A DNA stretch of 37,237 bases, from positions 1 to 37,237 of the forward strand of contig CAIJTR010000107.1 of NCBI GenBank assembly GCA_903823665.1, written 5' to 3'. How positions within the stretch are numbered: the stretch's first letter is position 1; each line of letters starts with the position of its first letter. The notes beneath the pieces were generated by a model, which saw only the letters and a program-made list of their open reading frames with translations, was not told the DNA's origin and made no database searches. Below, piece by piece: positions 20,031 through 28,470 of the stretch. A program made the position numbers and the translations under genes. This stretch comes from an uncultured Rhodospirillales bacterium (GTDB lineage: Bacteria; Pseudomonadota; Alphaproteobacteria; Acetobacterales; Acetobacteraceae).

Positions 20031-21278
20031 TTGCTGAAACCTCCCCCCTCCCTCTGGCATGACCGCCGGGCCTATATCATGGCCGCACTCGGTTTCGCCT
20101 CCGGACTGCCATTGCTCCTCACCATCACCACGCTGCGGCAATGGCTGGTGGAGCAGGGCACACCGGTCGCCGTCATCGGCCTCACCGCCAATATCGGCCT
20201 CGCCTACACCTTCAAATTCCTCTGGTCGCCCATGCTCGACCACGTGCCAGCCCCGTTCGGCCTCGCCCGGTTCGGACGCAGGCGAGGCTGGATGCTGGCG
20301 GCCCAACCGCTCCTCGTCCTCGCCATCATTGCCATGGCGCTGAGCCAATCCCCCACCCAGGCGATCACAGCCGCAGCCTTCATCGCCATTTTCTCCGCCA
20401 CGCAAGACATCGCGATTGACGCATGGCGCATCGAAACCTTCAGCCGTGATCAGCAAGGCATCGCCACAGCCATCTACGTCTGGGGCTACCGGATGGCGAT
20501 GCTCGCGGCCAGCGGTGGTGTGCTCTGGATGGCGGGCCTCATCGGCTGGCGCGCCGCCCTGCTGACCATCGCAGCCCTCGCCGCCCTCTGCATCGCGGCC
20601 ACACTCATCGCCGCCGAACCCGAATTGCCCGAACAACCGCCGCGCCGGGACGGCACTCTTCTTGCCCGCGCCCGTGCCGCCATTCTCGACCCGCTGCTGG
20701 AATTCACCTCAAGGCCGGGTGGGATTCTTATCCTCTCATTCGTGGTCCTATTCAACCTCGGCGAGTCGATGGCAGGTGTGATGCTCACCCCCCTCTACCG
20801 CTTCCTCGGCTTCTCCCGCGATATCGTGGCCGGCGGCTCGCTGTTCTCCCTTGTCGGCACCCTCTCCGGCATCGCCGCCGGTGGCTGGGTCGTCCGCCAG
20901 ATCGGCCTCAACCGCGCCCTCATCGCCACCGGCTTCGCCCAAACCGCTGCGATGGCGATGTATGTCTGGCTCGCCGGCCAACCCGGCAACACCACGCTGC
21001 TCTACGCCACCATCTCGCTCGAAGCCTTCGTGCAGGGCCTCGCCACCGCGTCTTTCCTCGCCTATCTTTCCAGCCTGTGCGCGGCCCAGTTCACCGCCAC
21101 ACAATACGCGCTGCTGACCTCGCTCGCCGTCGTCGCATCGCATGTCATTGGCGGCTTTTCCGGCTATCTCGTCGATGCCGTGGGCTTCCAGAATTTCTAC
21201 ACGCTGGCGCTGCTCTGCGCGTTGCCAGCCATGAGTTTGATGCTGCTGATCGTGAAACGCTTCCCCGGAGAACGTTGA
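20031..21278 (+). CDS. AmpG-like MFS transporter
   Basis: A 415-residue, 12-helix major facilitator of the AmpG type. In Enterobacteria AmpG imports GlcNAc-anhydro-muropeptides for cell-wall recycling. The N-terminus has the family pattern LGFASGLPLLLTITTLRQWL. ANIGLAYTFKFLWSPMLDHV (helix 2 to loop), RFGRRRGW and SATQDIAIDAWRIE follow. The substrate here is inferred from family only. The start is TTG 20031 with GGGGGA upstream; an ATG at 20080 would cut into the first helix region. The stop overlaps the next gene's ATG (TGATG), suggesting coupled translation with an agmatinase-family enzyme, which is not a usual AmpG partner. Confidence 0.88.
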   Translation: MLKPPPSLWHDRRAYIMAALGFASGLPLLLTITTLRQWLVEQGTPVAVIGLTANIGLAYTFKFLWSPMLDHVPAPFGLARFGRRRGWMLAAQPLLVLAIIAMALSQSPTQAITAAAFIAIFSATQDIAIDAWRIETFSRDQQGIATAIYVWGYRMAMLAASGGVLWMAGLIGWRAALLTIAALAALCIAATLIAAEPELPEQPPRRDGTLLARARAAILDPLLEFTSRPGGILILSFVVLFNLGESMAGVMLTPLYRFLGFSRDIVAGGSLFSLVGTLSGIAAGGWVVRQIGLNRALIATGFAQTAAMAMYVWLAGQPGNTTLLYATISLEAFVQGLATASFLAYLSSLCAAQFTATQYALLTSLAVVASHVIGGFSGYLVDAVGFQNFYTLALLCALPAMSLMLLIVKRFPGER

Positions 21279-22255
21279 TGGACCCGCTCAAGCCGATCGT
21301 AAAATACACCGACCTGGTCGATCCGCAGGCCCGCCCGCGCTACACCGGCATCGCCTCGTTCTTCCGCACGCCGCACACCGAAAATCTGTCCGAGGTCGAT
21401 GTCGGCCTGATCGGTGTTCCCTACGATGGCGGCGTCACCCATCGCAGCGGCGCCCGCCACGGCCCGAAAGCAGTGCGCGATCAATCCTCCATGCTGCGCC
21501 GCTTCCACGGCACCAGCGGCTTCAACCCGTTCGACGCCGCCCGCATCCGCGACCTCGGTGATTGCTGGATCGAATTCCCCTACGAACTGCAAGGCGCGCT
21601 CGGCGAAATCGAGGCCTTCTACAAAAAGATCGTGGCCGCCGGCGTCACTCCCGTCTCCTGCGGCGGTGACCACTCCATCTCCTTTCCCATCCTCAAGGCC
21701 GTGGCCAACAAAGGCCCGGTTGGCATGATCCATATCGACGCCCATTGTGACACCGGGGACGACTATCTCGGCAGCCGCTTCCATCACGGTGCCCCCTTCC
21801 GCCGCGCGGTGGAGGAGGGCGCACTCGACCCCAAGCGCACCATCCAGATCGGCATTCGCGGCACCAAGATGAGCCTCGATCACTGGGGCTTCTCCGAAAC
21901 CTCCGGCATGCGCGTCCTGGCCATGGATGAGTTTCAGGACAAAGGCTGGGCCTACGCCGTGGAAGAAGCCCGCCGCATCGTGGGCGATGGCCCGGTCTAT
22001 CTCTCCTACGACATTGACAGCCTCGACCCCGTCGAGGCACCGGGAACCGGCACGCCCGAGGCAGGCGGCATCCGCGTCATCGAAGCGTTGCGCCTCCTGC
22101 GCGGCCTCTCCGGCATCGATTTCGTCGGCGGTGACCTCGTCGAAGTCGCGCCCTCCTGGGACAACGGCACCATCACCAGCTTCAACGGTGCCAGCATCCT
22201 GTTCGAAATCCTCTGCCTCGTCACCGAAGCCCGAGCCAAGCGCGGCCACTTCTAA
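21278..22255 (+). CDS. speB: Agmatinase-family ureohydrolase
   Basis: A binuclear Mn2+ ureohydrolase, probably agmatinase (agmatine to putrescine and urea). Guanidinobutyrase or a related guanidino-acid hydrolase is possible and cannot be excluded. It is 325 residues. Metal-binding motifs are GGDHS, DAHCDT and SYDIDSLDP, with the family LIGVPYDGGVTHRSGARHGP near the start. I place the start at ATG 21278, overlapping the MFS stop; the open frame extends 67 codons further into the MFS gene, but that part is not protein-like. A GTAGGGTG hairpin follows the stop. Confidence 0.88.
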   Translation: MDPLKPIVKYTDLVDPQARPRYTGIASFFRTPHTENLSEVDVGLIGVPYDGGVTHRSGARHGPKAVRDQSSMLRRFHGTSGFNPFDAARIRDLGDCWIEFPYELQGALGEIEAFYKKIVAAGVTPVSCGGDHSISFPILKAVANKGPVGMIHIDAHCDTGDDYLGSRFHHGAPFRRAVEEGALDPKRTIQIGIRGTKMSLDHWGFSETSGMRVLAMDEFQDKGWAYAVEEARRIVGDGPVYLSYDIDSLDPVEAPGTGTPEAGGIRVIEALRLLRGLSGIDFVGGDLVEVAPSWDNGTITSFNGASILFEILCLVTEARAKRGHF

Positions 22256-22267
22256 CCCACCAGCCTT

Positions 22268-22299
22268 GTAGGGTGCAGTCCGCTTTGGGACTGCACCAC
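22268..22299. repeat. GTAGGGTG hairpin, copy 1
   Basis: Perfect 10-bp arms GGTGCAGTCC (22272-22281) and GGACTGCACC (22288-22297) around a six-base loop GCTTTG, preceded by GTAG. It lies between the convergent agmatinase gene and the hypothetical minus-strand ORF. Compared with the copy at 28471 the stem differs by one compensated pair (GTCC/GGAC against GTTC/GAAC) and the loop is identical. Confidence 0.9.
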
Positions 22300-22319
22300 T
22301 CCGCCCGGCAGCTCATTCA

Positions 22320-22799
22320 TTAACTAACCGGAACGATTAGAGCGCAGTTCGACACAGCAGCCAAACCGGGCAAAAAAACGCGAAAAAAAGACAGGGGCGA
22401 TAACACCCGATCCCAGCTCATGCTGCGTGCGGGCACCCACGCCGATGCCATGCGAACCAGCTCAGCCGTCACCACAGGGATCATCACCGCCAGCCCGAAC
22501 CGCGTCACATGACGCCACAGCACCACGCGACCCTTCGGCGTCATGAACCCGCGATAAAGCCCATCCAGCCCGCCTCGGTCATCCGTGACAAGACCGGGGT
22601 CTTGCTGAAACTCCAAGTGCGCATAACGCTCCTCGGTCAGCAACCACCCCAGCATCGCGTGCCGCAGCGACGGGCACAGGCCACAAATCACCATCAACTG
22701 CATGAGCACATTCAGCTCTCCCGCACCGCGCACAGCTCGCCCCATGATGCAAAGCAGCACCAACGGATCAGGCGTTGCGGGAGAGCGGGAGACGGTCAT
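22320..22799 (-). CDS. Hypothetical protein, unknown family
   Basis: A 159-residue frame (MTVSRSPATPDPLVLLCIMG at the start) with two hydrophobic stretches (ELNVLMQLMVICGL and RFGLAVMIPVVTAELV) and a polar middle. I do not recognise it. The complementary-strand frame at 22509-22847 is Gln/His/Arg-rich and looks like a shadow, whereas this one has ordinary composition. The ribosome-binding site is weak (AGGAA about 12 bases upstream). An inverted repeat TATGTCA/TGACATA lies just upstream, where an operator would be. If the gene is not real, 22256-22908 holds only repeats. Confidence 0.5.
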   Translation of the reverse strand: MTVSRSPATPDPLVLLCIMGRAVRGAGELNVLMQLMVICGLCPSLRHAMLGWLLTEERYAHLEFQQDPGLVTDDRGGLDGLYRGFMTPKGRVVLWRHVTRFGLAVMIPVVTAELVRMASAWVPARSMSWDRVLSPLSFFRVFLPGLAAVSNCALIVPVS

Positions 22800-22813
22800 C
22801 GGGGTGTGGTTCC

Positions 22814-22846
22814 TATGTCAGAGAGTGAGTTATTCCCTATGACATA
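22814..22846 (-). promoter_or_regulatory. TATGTCA...TGACATA operator-like inverted repeat
   Basis: A perfect 7-bp inverted repeat, TATGTCA (22814-22820) and TGACATA (22840-22846), with 19 bases between, in a short A+T-rich island. It lies 15 bases upstream of the hypothetical ORF starting at 22799. A TTGCAT sequence further upstream on the minus strand could be a -35 element. The regulator is unknown. Confidence 0.4.
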
Positions 22847-22874
22847 ACTACAACCATAATGCAAGAAAAATTAA

Positions 22875-22913
22875 CGTAGGGTGCGCCGCACTTGAGCGTC
22901 GCACCACCCTACG
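22875..22913. repeat. GTAGGGTG hairpin, copy 2, overlapping the fahA stop
   Basis: Outer CGTAGGG/CCCTACG (22875-22881, 22907-22913). Inside are 10-base arms GGTGCGCCGC and GCGTCGCACC with one mismatch and a six-base loop ACTTGA. The CTA at 22909-22911 is the fahA stop codon TAG on the minus strand, so the repeat forms the end of that gene. Confidence 0.88.
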
Positions 22914-24186
22914 ACGGAACCACAGTCCCCACACACGCCCCAAACCCAATCCCCACGAACCCCTCGCGCGCACACCGCGCGTGCAGAGCAATCGTATCCC
23001 CATCCTGCAAAAACCGCCGCGTCTCACCGCACGCCAACGCCAGAGGCTCCCGCCCACCCCGCGACAATTCCAGCAGCGAACCCGCCTCCCCAGGTTCCGG
23101 CCCAGAAATCGTGCCGCTGCCGAACAAATCACCCGGACGCAAATTGCACCCATTGCTCGTCTGATGCGCCACCATCTGCGCCGGCGTCCAATACAGATGC
23201 CGCGCATGACTATGTAACAACACCTCCACCGCATGACCGGGCGGCGTGATCGTCACAACCAAATCCGCATTCAACGCACCCTGCGCCTGATCGCCCGCAT
23301 CGAACAGATACTCCAGCATCGAAGGATCCCCCTCCGCCCGCGCATCTTGTGCCATCCGGAACGGGGCCATCGCCTCCGGTGTCACGATCCAAGGCGAAAT
23401 CGTGGTGAGGAAGCTCTTGCCCAAAAACGGCCCAAGCGGCTGATACTCCCAGCCCTGAATGTCCCGCGCCGACCAATCATTCAGCAGGCAGAACCCGGCA
23501 ATATGCTCAGCCGCACGCCCCACCGCCACCGGCTCACCCAGCGCATTGCCCGGCCCAATCCAGATGCCCAGCTCCACCTCGTAATCCAAATTCCGCGACG
23601 GCCCAAAGCTGGGGCTCGCCTCATTCCCAGGCTTGCGCTGCCCATTCGGACGCCGCACCTTCGTGCCCGACACCTGCACCGATGACGCCCGCCCGTGATA
23701 CGCAATCGGCATATGCTTGTAGTTCGCCACCAGCGGTGTATCCGGCCGCAGCATCCGCCCGGTGTTCAGCGCGTGATAAAGCCCGGCATAAAAATCCGTG
23801 TAATCGCCAATCTCCACCGGCAAATGCATCGTGCAATCCGCCGCCGCATGCAGCAGCCCAAGCCGAGCCGGCGTCCCCTCGCTCAACAGATCGAACAACG
23901 CCAGCCGCAACGCCCGGCGCGGCCCAGCCCCCATCGCCAGCAATGCGTTCAAGCCCGGCCCCTTCGCCGCCGCCACTGCCGCCGCAGCCTCACCACTGAG
24001 GAAAATCGCAGCCGCCCCCAGATCAAGGATCATGTCCCCAATCGCCACCCCCGCCCGAGGCGTGCCACCGCCTGGGCTGAACCACCCCAGCGGCAAGTTT
24101 TGGATCGGGAAATCCGCATGCCCGTTCGCCGAACTCACCCAACTGCGCCGTGCCGGATCATGCGTGTGGTCAAGCTGCGTCATCAT
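22909..24186 (-). CDS. fahA: Fumarylacetoacetase
   Basis: Hydrolyses fumarylacetoacetate to fumarate and acetoacetate, the last step of tyrosine/homogentisate breakdown. It is 425 residues. The SH3-like N-terminal domain (FPIQNLPLGWFSPGGGTPRA) precedes the catalytic FAH fold: DYTDFYAGLYHALNTG, the catalytic-region YHGRASSV, DYEVELGIWIGPGN, NDWSARDIQGWEYQPLGPFL and the C-terminal GDLFGSGTISGPEPGEAGSL. The first ATG (24186) overlaps the upstream exporter stop. The second ATG (24183) fits GGAG spacing better, so the protein may be one residue shorter. hmgA and maiA are not adjacent. The stop codon lies inside a GTAGGGTG repeat. Confidence 0.95.
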   Translation of the reverse strand: MMTQLDHTHDPARRSWVSSANGHADFPIQNLPLGWFSPGGGTPRAGVAIGDMILDLGAAAIFLSGEAAAAVAAAKGPGLNALLAMGAGPRRALRLALFDLLSEGTPARLGLLHAAADCTMHLPVEIGDYTDFYAGLYHALNTGRMLRPDTPLVANYKHMPIAYHGRASSVQVSGTKVRRPNGQRKPGNEASPSFGPSRNLDYEVELGIWIGPGNALGEPVAVGRAAEHIAGFCLLNDWSARDIQGWEYQPLGPFLGKSFLTTISPWIVTPEAMAPFRMAQDARAEGDPSMLEYLFDAGDQAQGALNADLVVTITPPGHAVEVLLHSHARHLYWTPAQMVAHQTSNGCNLRPGDLFGSGTISGPEPGEAGSLLELSRGGREPLALACGETRRFLQDGDTIALHARCAREGFVGIGFGACVGTVVPS

Positions 24187-25568
24187 TTCACTCCAGGTTT
24201 AGGGGCCACCAGCCGCAACAAGCTCGCCACACAGCCCGCCGCAGCAAAGCCGCAGCCGAGCCAAAGCGCCAATCTCGGTCCATCCACGGTCGATGCGCTG
24301 AAGCAAAGTGCCACCAGCGCCGCCCCTGTGGTTTGGCCAAATTGCCGTGATGTCGCCACCACCCCGCTCGCTCCACCCGCGCGCCGCGCCGGGGCGGAGG
24401 ACATCATGGCGCGCAAATTTGGCGACTGGAAAAACCCGAACCCCGCCCCGCACAGCACCAGCCGCCACACAATATCGCTGGTGCTCGGGTCCGAAGGCAG
24501 CCAGGCGAGAGACGCCATGCCCACCGCCAACGCCGCAAGCCCAATGCCGCCCAGCACGCCCGTTGAATACTTGTCCGACATCCGCCCCGCCACCGGTGCC
24601 ATCACCGCCACGATCGCAGGCCACGGCGTCATCAAAAACCCCGATTCCACCTGGCTGCGTCCCATCCCATGCTGAAACAGAAACGGCAGCGCCACGAACG
24701 CCAAGCCTTGTGTTGCAAACGAGCAGATCGACGTCAGCGCCGACAAGGTAAAAACTGGAATACGAAACAAATCCACCGCCAGCATCGGCGCCGGATGCCC
24801 CGCCTGCCGCCGCAGCAACAGCGCGCCAAACACGGCACCCACGGCCACTTCCGCGCCCGCAACCCACGGCTCGCCATCATGGCCAATCGTGTCGATGCCC
24901 AGAATGATCAGCGTGAACATCAGCGCACTCAGCACCGCAGCCCACCCATCAAACCGCGCCCCACCGCTTTGCGTCGAAGGCAAAAACCGCTGCGACAGCA
25001 GCATCGCCACAGCGCCAATCGGCACGTTGACCAGAAACAGCCAGTGCCAGCTTGCAACCGATAAAATCAGCGACGCCACCGTCGGCCCCACGGTGAAACA
25101 CACCGCCACCGCCAACGCATTCAGCCCGGCACCGCGTCCCAGCAAATTCGTCGGGTAAATGAACCGGATCAGCGCCAAATTGGCCGACATAATCCCAGCC
25201 CCGCCCAAGCCCTGCAGCAGCCGCGCCCCCGCCAGCAACGGCAGCGACCACGCCACCCCGCACAGCAGCGAGGCCAAGGTGAACACCGAAATCCCCCACA
25301 TATAAACGCGGCGATGCCCAATCGTGTCGGCCAATGACGCAAACGGCAGCAGCGCTGCAATCACTGCCAACTGATACGCACTCACAATCCAGATCGAGGC
25401 TGAGGCATCCGCCCCCAAATCCCGCGCCATCGTCGGCAGCGCCGTGTTGGCAATCGCCGTGTCGAGTGTTGCCATGCCGACAGACATCAACACCGCCGCC
25501 ATCGCCGCCCGCCGCTGCGCCACGGGTAGTCCCACGCCAGCCTGCAAAGTGGGAACGGGATCGGCCAT
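24183..25568 (-). CDS. DHA2-family MFS drug/metabolite exporter (EmrB/QacA type)
   Basis: A 461-residue, probably 14-helix proton antiporter. It carries the DHA2 signature region LDTAIANTALPTMARDLGAD in helix 1, the loop motif ADTIGHRRVYMWG (motif A-like) and RLLQGLGGAGIMSANLALIR. A second-half motif A-like loop is RMSDKYSTGVLGGIGLAALA. The substrate is unknown. It is translated into fahA with a four-base overlap, so the two share a transcript; export of an aromatic or organic acid linked to tyrosine catabolism is possible but only inferred. No regulator gene is adjacent. Confidence 0.9.
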   Translation of the reverse strand: MADPVPTLQAGVGLPVAQRRAAMAAVLMSVGMATLDTAIANTALPTMARDLGADASASIWIVSAYQLAVIAALLPFASLADTIGHRRVYMWGISVFTLASLLCGVAWSLPLLAGARLLQGLGGAGIMSANLALIRFIYPTNLLGRGAGLNALAVAVCFTVGPTVASLILSVASWHWLFLVNVPIGAVAMLLSQRFLPSTQSGGARFDGWAAVLSALMFTLIILGIDTIGHDGEPWVAGAEVAVGAVFGALLLRRQAGHPAPMLAVDLFRIPVFTLSALTSICSFATQGLAFVALPFLFQHGMGRSQVESGFLMTPWPAIVAVMAPVAGRMSDKYSTGVLGGIGLAALAVGMASLAWLPSDPSTSDIVWRLVLCGAGFGFFQSPNLRAMMSSAPARRAGGASGVVATSRQFGQTTGAALVALCFSASTVDGPRLALWLGCGFAAAGCVASLLRLVAPKPGVK

Positions 25569-25678
25569 GGGCGGGAGGGTCCATCTATCGGAGTGGCGAG
25601 TATGCGTGCCACCCCGCCATGGCTCAATGCCAACCGATTGCAGCCCAGATCATCCCCCAGCGCCGAGGCACCGCCGCG

Positions 25679-26860
25679 CTAAACCAGCGCCATATCCTTC
25701 GCCTTCGCCCCCGGAAACACCTCATCGATCTGCGCCGGGCTGAGGCCATACATCTTCGCCAACAGCCCGGCGAACATCGAGCGATAATCCGTCAGCACCG
25801 GCAAATCGCGATTCTGGTTCAGCGTCGGCTGCGCCACAGCCACCTGCTCCCCAGCAATCCGCCCGCCCTGCACGGCCCCGCCCATCACCCAATACACACT
25901 GCCATGGCCATGATCCGTCCCCTTGTCGCCATTCTCGCGGAAGGTGCGACCAAATTCCGAAATCACCACCACCACGGTGTTCGACCAAGCAGCCCCGACC
26001 TCCTCCGTGAATCCGCTTACTGCCCGGCCAAGTTCCCCGATGCGATCAGCCAGATACCCATTCGCGTTGCCCTGGTTCACATGCGTGTCCCACCCGCCAA
26101 CATCGACGAATCCGAGATTGAACTCCTCACGCATCAGCCGTCCAATGCGCCGCGCCGACAGCTCGAACCCCTTCGGCGAAACCGCACTGCGATTGGCCTG
26201 CGTCATCTCCTCGGTGATCGAGCGAAACACGTCATCGCGAATCTGAAAGCCCTGCTCAACAGACTCGCGCAGCGGATGGTTCGCATACATCGAGCGGATC
26301 AGCTTCGCCTGCCGGTCGTCCACCCCAGGCTTGCCCGCCGAGCCAATGCCAATATTCGGGATCGTGCCATGCCCGCGAAAGATCAGCGGCAGTTGCTCAG
26401 TGAACGCAATCGGCTTCGTCCGCGTCAGCACGGCGGCAAGCCTGCCCATGAAGCCCGAGCCATAATTGCGCGAGCCCCCCACGCTCTGGCCCATCTCAAT
26501 GGTGTCCTGCGTTTCGAAATGGCTGCGCGTCAGATCATCCGTTCCAGCAAACGGAATGAACGCCAGCTGCTTTTTCTCCCAGAGTGGTGCTAGGGATTTC
26601 GCCAGCGAAGGATGCAGCCCCCAATTCGCATCAAGCGAAAACGCCGCATTCGGATTGGCCGGATTGGGCCGCGCCACCGCAATCGTCGGCCGCGCCTGAT
26701 AATAAAAATCACTCGATACCGGAATGACCACGTTGGCCGCGTCATAGGCACCGCGCAGAAACACCACGAGCAACTTCGCATCCGCCTTCGGTGCCGCCCA
26801 CACCCGCCCAGAGCACACGCTGCTTGCGGCAAGAGCACTGATGAGATCACGACGTTTCAT
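25679..26860 (-). CDS. DUF1501 protein, Tat-like signal
   Basis: A 393-residue exported protein of the DUF1501 family, related to alkaline-phosphatase/sulfatase-fold proteins and without a defined activity known to me. The N-terminus MKRRDLISALAASSVCSG has the twin-arginine and hydrophobic run of a Tat signal. Family segments include KLLVVFLRGAYDAANVVIPV, VDVGGWDTHVNQGNANGYLA, VVVVISEFGRTFRENGDKGT and then DHGHGSVYWVMGG. A good AGGGGA precedes the ATG. It follows the DUF1800 gene by 13 bases; the two families nearly always occur together. Confidence 0.9.
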   Translation of the reverse strand: MKRRDLISALAASSVCSGRVWAAPKADAKLLVVFLRGAYDAANVVIPVSSDFYYQARPTIAVARPNPANPNAAFSLDANWGLHPSLAKSLAPLWEKKQLAFIPFAGTDDLTRSHFETQDTIEMGQSVGGSRNYGSGFMGRLAAVLTRTKPIAFTEQLPLIFRGHGTIPNIGIGSAGKPGVDDRQAKLIRSMYANHPLRESVEQGFQIRDDVFRSITEEMTQANRSAVSPKGFELSARRIGRLMREEFNLGFVDVGGWDTHVNQGNANGYLADRIGELGRAVSGFTEEVGAAWSNTVVVVISEFGRTFRENGDKGTDHGHGSVYWVMGGAVQGGRIAGEQVAVAQPTLNQNRDLPVLTDYRSMFAGLLAKMYGLSPAQIDEVFPGAKAKDMALV

Positions 26861-26873
26861 AACCCATCCCCTC

Positions 26874-28382
26874 TCAATACATAAACTCAGGCGAACTCAA
26901 ATAAAGCGCATTCCACTCCTGCGGCGACACCGCCTGGCTCAACGCACTCCGCGTGGCAGGCGAGAGCGTCGCGTTCAAGCGGTTGTAGAACAACGCAGAC
27001 TGTATCTGCGGAAACCCCGGCTGATCCACCGCCCCCGACACATCCGGCTTGAACAACCCCGCCCCGCCGGAGCCAATCTGGCGCGCAATCTCAAACCGCA
27101 TCGACATCTGCCCCGGTCCCGTCCAAGCCGACGCCGTCAGCGAATACCCATCCGGCGTGTCCTTGTTGAACCAGCCCTCGCCCATCCGGTTCGCCCAGCC
27201 CTGAATGGGATTGGTGTTCAAAATCACCCGCTGATCATACGCCAGCCGTACCGCAGACAGCACATAATGCACCGGGTCCTTGAATGGCACCTTGCTGCTC
27301 ACAAAGGCAGGTGCGTGGAACAAAACCGAGAGCACAGCGGCAATGTCGCCATCGGTGCGTAAAAACACATCGCTCATCTGCCGCACCAGCGCGTCCGGCG
27401 GCGCATCGCCCATGAAGTAAGTGGCGAGCTTTTGTGAGATATGCCGAGCCGTCGCCGGGTTGCGCGCCAGCAGATCCAGCGCCTGCTCAATCTCCGCCTC
27501 ACCGCTGCCCTTGATCGCCACGCCGAGAAACATCTTGTCACCGAAATCATGCCGCGCGGGCGTCAGCATCACGAGGCCGGACGGCATCAGCATCCCCTCC
27601 TGCTGCAGCTTCAGCTTCTGCTCCGGCGGCCGTGGATCGAGCCCCAGCCCAGTGAAAATCCGCGCCAATTCCTGCACATCGCCCTGCGAGTAGCCAGAGC
27701 CCACACCCATCGTGTGCAGCTCCATAATCTCACGCGCATAGTTCTCGTTGATGTGCCCCTTCGCGTTCTCGGTGTTGTCGAGATAACGCAGCATCGCCGG
27801 GTGATGCGCCGTAGCCCCCAGCAAATCCCGGAACCGACCTAGCGCGTGGTCACGGATCGCATGTTCCTCATAATCACCAATCATCGGGCGAATGTCGTTT
27901 TTATACTGATGCACGTTGAAATGGTTGAACCAGAACCACGTCATCCGCTCGCGCAACTGGCTCGTCGAATACACATCGCGCAGGATCGACCGCGCCATCG
28001 CTTCCTTTGCAGGGACGTTCATCGCCGCCTGATAGGCCTGCGCCTGAGGCTGCTTTTCCACCGGGTCTTTGATCGCATTGACCTGCTTGTTGCGCGCGGA
28101 AAGCTCGGCGACGATCTCGGTCATTGGTCGCTGTGAGATTGAAAACCCGGCCACCTGAACCTGCACACCCGCCGGCAGCACGTCCCCACCGGGCGGATGC
28201 AATTGCGATTGCAGCCACTTCTCCCGCCCGATGGCTTCCATCGAAGCGACACTGCTCTCGCTGATGCCCCAGCTCAGCCGGTCCAGCAACGCCAGATCAG
28301 ACGCCGTCAATGTCCCCGCATCCGCGGGCTGCGCGAGCATGGATGCAAAGAGGGCGGTGCCAATAGCAAGGCAATGACGCAT
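26874..28382 (-). CDS. DUF1800 protein, exported
   Basis: A 502-residue protein with a Sec-type signal peptide (LAIGTALFASMLAQPADAG) and a DUF1800 domain. Recognisable pieces are LALLDRLSWGISESSVASM, RMTWFWFNHFNVHQYK, the GHINENYAREIMELHTMGV segment and VQELARIFTGLGLD. Its partner DUF1501 gene follows immediately. The pair is widespread in proteobacteria, but I know of no established mechanism. The ribosome-binding site AGGAAG lies in the 3' arm of a perfect 8-bp hairpin just upstream of the ATG. Confidence 0.92.
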   Translation of the reverse strand: MRHCLAIGTALFASMLAQPADAGTLTASDLALLDRLSWGISESSVASMEAIGREKWLQSQLHPPGGDVLPAGVQVQVAGFSISQRPMTEIVAELSARNKQVNAIKDPVEKQPQAQAYQAAMNVPAKEAMARSILRDVYSTSQLRERMTWFWFNHFNVHQYKNDIRPMIGDYEEHAIRDHALGRFRDLLGATAHHPAMLRYLDNTENAKGHINENYAREIMELHTMGVGSGYSQGDVQELARIFTGLGLDPRPPEQKLKLQQEGMLMPSGLVMLTPARHDFGDKMFLGVAIKGSGEAEIEQALDLLARNPATARHISQKLATYFMGDAPPDALVRQMSDVFLRTDGDIAAVLSVLFHAPAFVSSKVPFKDPVHYVLSAVRLAYDQRVILNTNPIQGWANRMGEGWFNKDTPDGYSLTASAWTGPGQMSMRFEIARQIGSGGAGLFKPDVSGAVDQPGFPQIQSALFYNRLNATLSPATRSALSQAVSPQEWNALYLSSPEFMY

Positions 28383-28389
28383 GGCGATC

Positions 28390-28408
28390 TTCCTGGTTCG
28401 ACCAGGAA
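28390..28408 (-). promoter_or_regulatory. Hairpin covering the DUF1800 ribosome-binding site
   Basis: On the minus strand TTCCTGGT-CGA-ACCAGGAA is a perfect 8-bp inverted repeat with a three-base loop, ending seven bases before the DUF1800 ATG. Its 3' arm contains most of the Shine-Dalgarno AGGAAG. This could repress translation or be a protein-binding site. Confidence 0.5.
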
Positions 28409-28470
28409 CAGATTAGGCCCTTACCACGTAAAGCTGTGTAGCAAATAGTCACCGGAAAAACCCGTCGCGC

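Noticed and set aside
21077-21277. N-terminal extension of the agmatinase frame
   Set aside because: It lies inside the MFS gene in another frame and is not protein-like; ATG 21278 matches the family start.
22509-22847. 112-codon plus-strand frame
   Set aside because: Gln/His/Arg-rich composition; the minus-strand frame over the same region looks more protein-like.
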